A program made the translations under genes and the position numbers. From contig JAFVZB010000072.1 in the NCBI GenBank assembly GCA_017508385.1, positions 1-64,000 of the forward strand: a stretch of 64,000 bases of DNA, written 5' to 3'. Below are positions 62,774 through 64,000 of this stretch, one piece after another (the stretch's first letter is position 1; each line of letters starts with the position of its first letter). The stretch comes from Lentisphaeria bacterium (GTDB lineage: Bacteria; Verrucomicrobiota; Lentisphaeria; Victivallales; Victivallaceae). Below the pieces are notes generated by a model. The model was given only the letters and a program-made list of their open reading frames with translations. It made no database searches and was not told the origin of the DNA.

Positions 62774-63408
62774 TATCTCCCCACTCCCTTTTTGGAACAT
62801 ATTTTTTCCAGCACACAATTTTTACACTTCGGTTTGGCTGCTGAACAGCACTTTCTGCCGTGCCGGATTATCAGATGAGAAAAGTTGGTCCAGAGTTTAT
62901 CTTCAACGCAGCTGCAAATTTCTTTTTCGATGATTTCAGGATTTTGGCTCCGGGTGACTCCGAGGCGGTTGAGCACTCTTCTGACGTGAGTATCGACCGG
63001 GAAACCGGGAATTCCGAAAGCGTTGCCCAGCACCACGTTGGCACTTTTTCTGCCGATGCCGGGCAGGGCGGTCAGCTCCTCCATGGTCTGCGGGACGGAA
63101 CCGTTGAACCTCTCAAGTATCATCATGCTCGAGGCGAGAATGTTTTTGCTTTTTGCTCCTGATAACCCGCAGGGGTGGATGATCTCTTCGATTTTTTCCA
63201 ATTCAAGAGCCGCCATCGCTTTGGCATCGGGAGCGAGGGCAAAGAGTTTTTCTGTCACCTGATTCACCCGTTCATCCCTGCATTGGGCAGAGAGCATCAC
63301 CGCAATGAGCAGCTGATAGGCATCCGCATGGTTGAGCGGACACTCACACTCTCCCATTTCGGCGTAGAGCAGATCGTGGATTTGATGCAGTTTCTCTTTT
63401 TTGGTCAT
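62773..63408 (-). CDS. nth: Endonuclease III
   Basis: A 211-residue DNA glycosylase/AP lyase for oxidised pyrimidines. It has the helix-hairpin-helix LPGIGRKSANVVLG with the catalytic Lys, the catalytic Asp in FPVDTHVRRVLNRLG, and the C-terminal [4Fe-4S] ligands with C-x7-C-x2-C-x5-C spacing (CSAAKPKCKNCVLEKIC, preceded by one further Cys). Length matches E. coli Nth (211). It is translated ahead of the DUF374 gene with a 1-nt overlap. Confidence 0.96.
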   Translation of the reverse strand: MTKKEKLHQIHDLLYAEMGECECPLNHADAYQLLIAVMLSAQCRDERVNQVTEKLFALAPDAKAMAALELEKIEEIIHPCGLSGAKSKNILASSMMILERFNGSVPQTMEELTALPGIGRKSANVVLGNAFGIPGFPVDTHVRRVLNRLGVTRSQNPEIIEKEICSCVEDKLWTNFSHLIIRHGRKCCSAAKPKCKNCVLEKICSKKGVGR

Positions 63409-63481
63409 CAGAGGCTTTCCCTGTTGTTTTAGGCTGTTTTCTTAATATACATCGGAAAATCGGATTTTTCCATGTTGAAAC

Positions 63482-63524
63482 AAAAAGAGTTCCACCATTT
63501 ATCTGTTTTGATGGTGAAACTCTT
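63482..63524 (-). terminator. Terminator after the His/Pro-rich gene
   Basis: AAAGAGTTTCACCAT, 12-nt loop, ATGGTGGAACTC, then TTTTTG on the minus strand. The stem is long with one G-T pair. It separates this gene from nth. Confidence 0.85.
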
Positions 63525-63547
63525 TTGTGTGGAGTGCAACCGTCAGT

Positions 63548-63877
63548 TCAGCGGCGATGACCTGCCGGAGCTCCGTGATGTCTGCCGTCGTTAGCAGGAT
63601 TATGTTTGGGGGCAGGCTTGGGAGCAGGTTTCGGAGCCGGCTTTGAAACGTGGTGGCGCACCGGTTTGGGAGCGGGTTTCGGAGCAGGTTTCGGAGCATG
63701 ATGATGTTTCGGCGGCGGAACCGGCTTCGGAGCATGATGATGTCTCGGCGGCGGAACCGGCTTCGGAGCATGATGATGATGGTGATGATGTCTCGGCGGC
63801 GGCGGCGGAACCGGAGCCATCGCATACACTCCCAGTCCGAAAGTGATTGCGGTAACGGTTAGTATTTTTTTGAACAT
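63548..63877 (-). CDS. His/Pro/Lys-rich exported small protein
   Basis: A 109-residue protein with a signal peptide (MFKKILTVTAITFGLGVYA). The mature part is low complexity: a proline run, seven consecutive His, then 12-residue repeats of the form RHHHAPKPVPPP and a PAPKPAPKP section. It contains 19 His and no Cys. Composition suggests metal (Ni, Zn, Cu) binding or an extended periplasmic spacer. The ribosome binding site GGGAGG is strong. The DNA is a 36-nt tandem repeat and could vary in copy number. No homologous family was recognised. Confidence 0.75.
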   Translation of the reverse strand: MFKKILTVTAITFGLGVYAMAPVPPPPPRHHHHHHHAPKPVPPPRHHHAPKPVPPPKHHHAPKPAPKPAPKPVRHHVSKPAPKPAPKPAPKHNPANDGRHHGAPAGHRR

Positions 63878-63919
63878 TTTATTCCTCCCTTTGGGGTTGG
63901 TTGAGAGTAAGTTTTATGA

Positions 63920-63948
63920 AATATATTCACTGCATGACAAAAATTCAA
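63920..63948 (-). promoter_or_regulatory. Promoter of the His/Pro-rich gene
   Basis: On the minus strand TTGAAT (63943-63948), 17-nt spacer, TATATT (63920-63925), about 43 nt before the start codon. Confidence 0.65.
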
Positions 63949-64000
63949 GAGTGTGAATGAAAATTTGTGATATTTTCTTTCTCTTTCGGACGAAAAAAAA

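Overview
The window looks like chromosomal DNA of a PVC-group bacterium, most likely a saccharolytic Lentisphaerota (Victivallales-type). The indications are two prepilin-like proteins with an H-X9-DG tail motif, a eukaryote-like UDP-sugar pyrophosphorylase, a DUF1549/DUF1553 protein beside a PPC-type secreted protein, and several plant- or host-glycan enzymes (GH78, GH51, L-fucose isomerase). The taxonomic call is inferred from gene content only. Promoters of the TTGACA/TATAAT type, AGGAGG-like ribosome binding sites and U-tailed hairpins are easy to recognise throughout.

Layout. 1-2.3 kb: a dispersed hairpin repeat and two pseudopilin genes with identical palindromes inside their 5' coding ends. 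2.3-5.3 kb: rpsU, then a UDP-sugar pyrophosphorylase/ftsW pair. 5.4-12.1 kb: a long minus-strand run of FHA protein, PEGA lipoprotein, ADP-ribosylglycohydrolase, thyX and fucI. 12.2-18.4 kb: a minus-strand operon of DD-carboxypeptidase, alpha-L-rhamnosidase, TadB, TadC and a DUF192 protein. 18.5-21.0 kb: an aroF-pheA operon behind a Phe/Tyr-rich leader peptide and a terminator, i.e. an apparent transcription attenuator. 21.0-27.5 kb: an HlyD/RbbA/YhhJ-type export system and a GT-C membrane protein. 27.4-30.0 kb: GH51 arabinofuranosidase with a divergent AraC regulator, and tRNA-Thr(UGU). 30.0-36.1 kb: topA, AsmA-like, metallo-beta-lactamase-fold and endonuclease IV genes, plus a lipoprotein. 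36.1-42.2 kb: HAD, Mur ligase, holA, argC and DUF349 genes. 42.3-48.2 kb: htpG, then a three-gene envelope operon (YID-GTGS microprotein, kinase-like/methyltransferase fusion, frameshifted membrane sulfatase). 48.2-54.1 kb: GT-C protein, PPC protein, DUF1549/1553 protein and rdgB. 54.2-57.5 kb: tilS, a UPF0489 gene and azlCD. 57.7-62.0 kb: a 1415-residue C10-peptidase/Ig/FG-GAP protein. 62.1-63.9 kb: a DUF374 acyltransferase, nth and a His/Pro-rich exported protein.

The most interesting signals are at nucleic-acid level. (1) A complete attenuator lies upstream of aroF-pheA: promoter, 29-codon leader peptide with ten aromatic codons in its first 19, mutually exclusive antiterminator and terminator. 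(2) A 45-nt block is identical in the two pseudopilin genes, carries two hairpins and ends where synonymous divergence begins. (3) A 148-bp repeat with a near-perfect 27-bp stem occurs four times; all three complete copies lie between convergent genes and one supplies the stop codon of tilS. Protein-level oddities include a TopA whose C-terminus carries three copies of an unfamiliar domain, and a translationally coupled microprotein/methyltransferase/sulfatase operon.

Limits: all homology statements come from motif recognition by eye; no searches or folding calculations were run.
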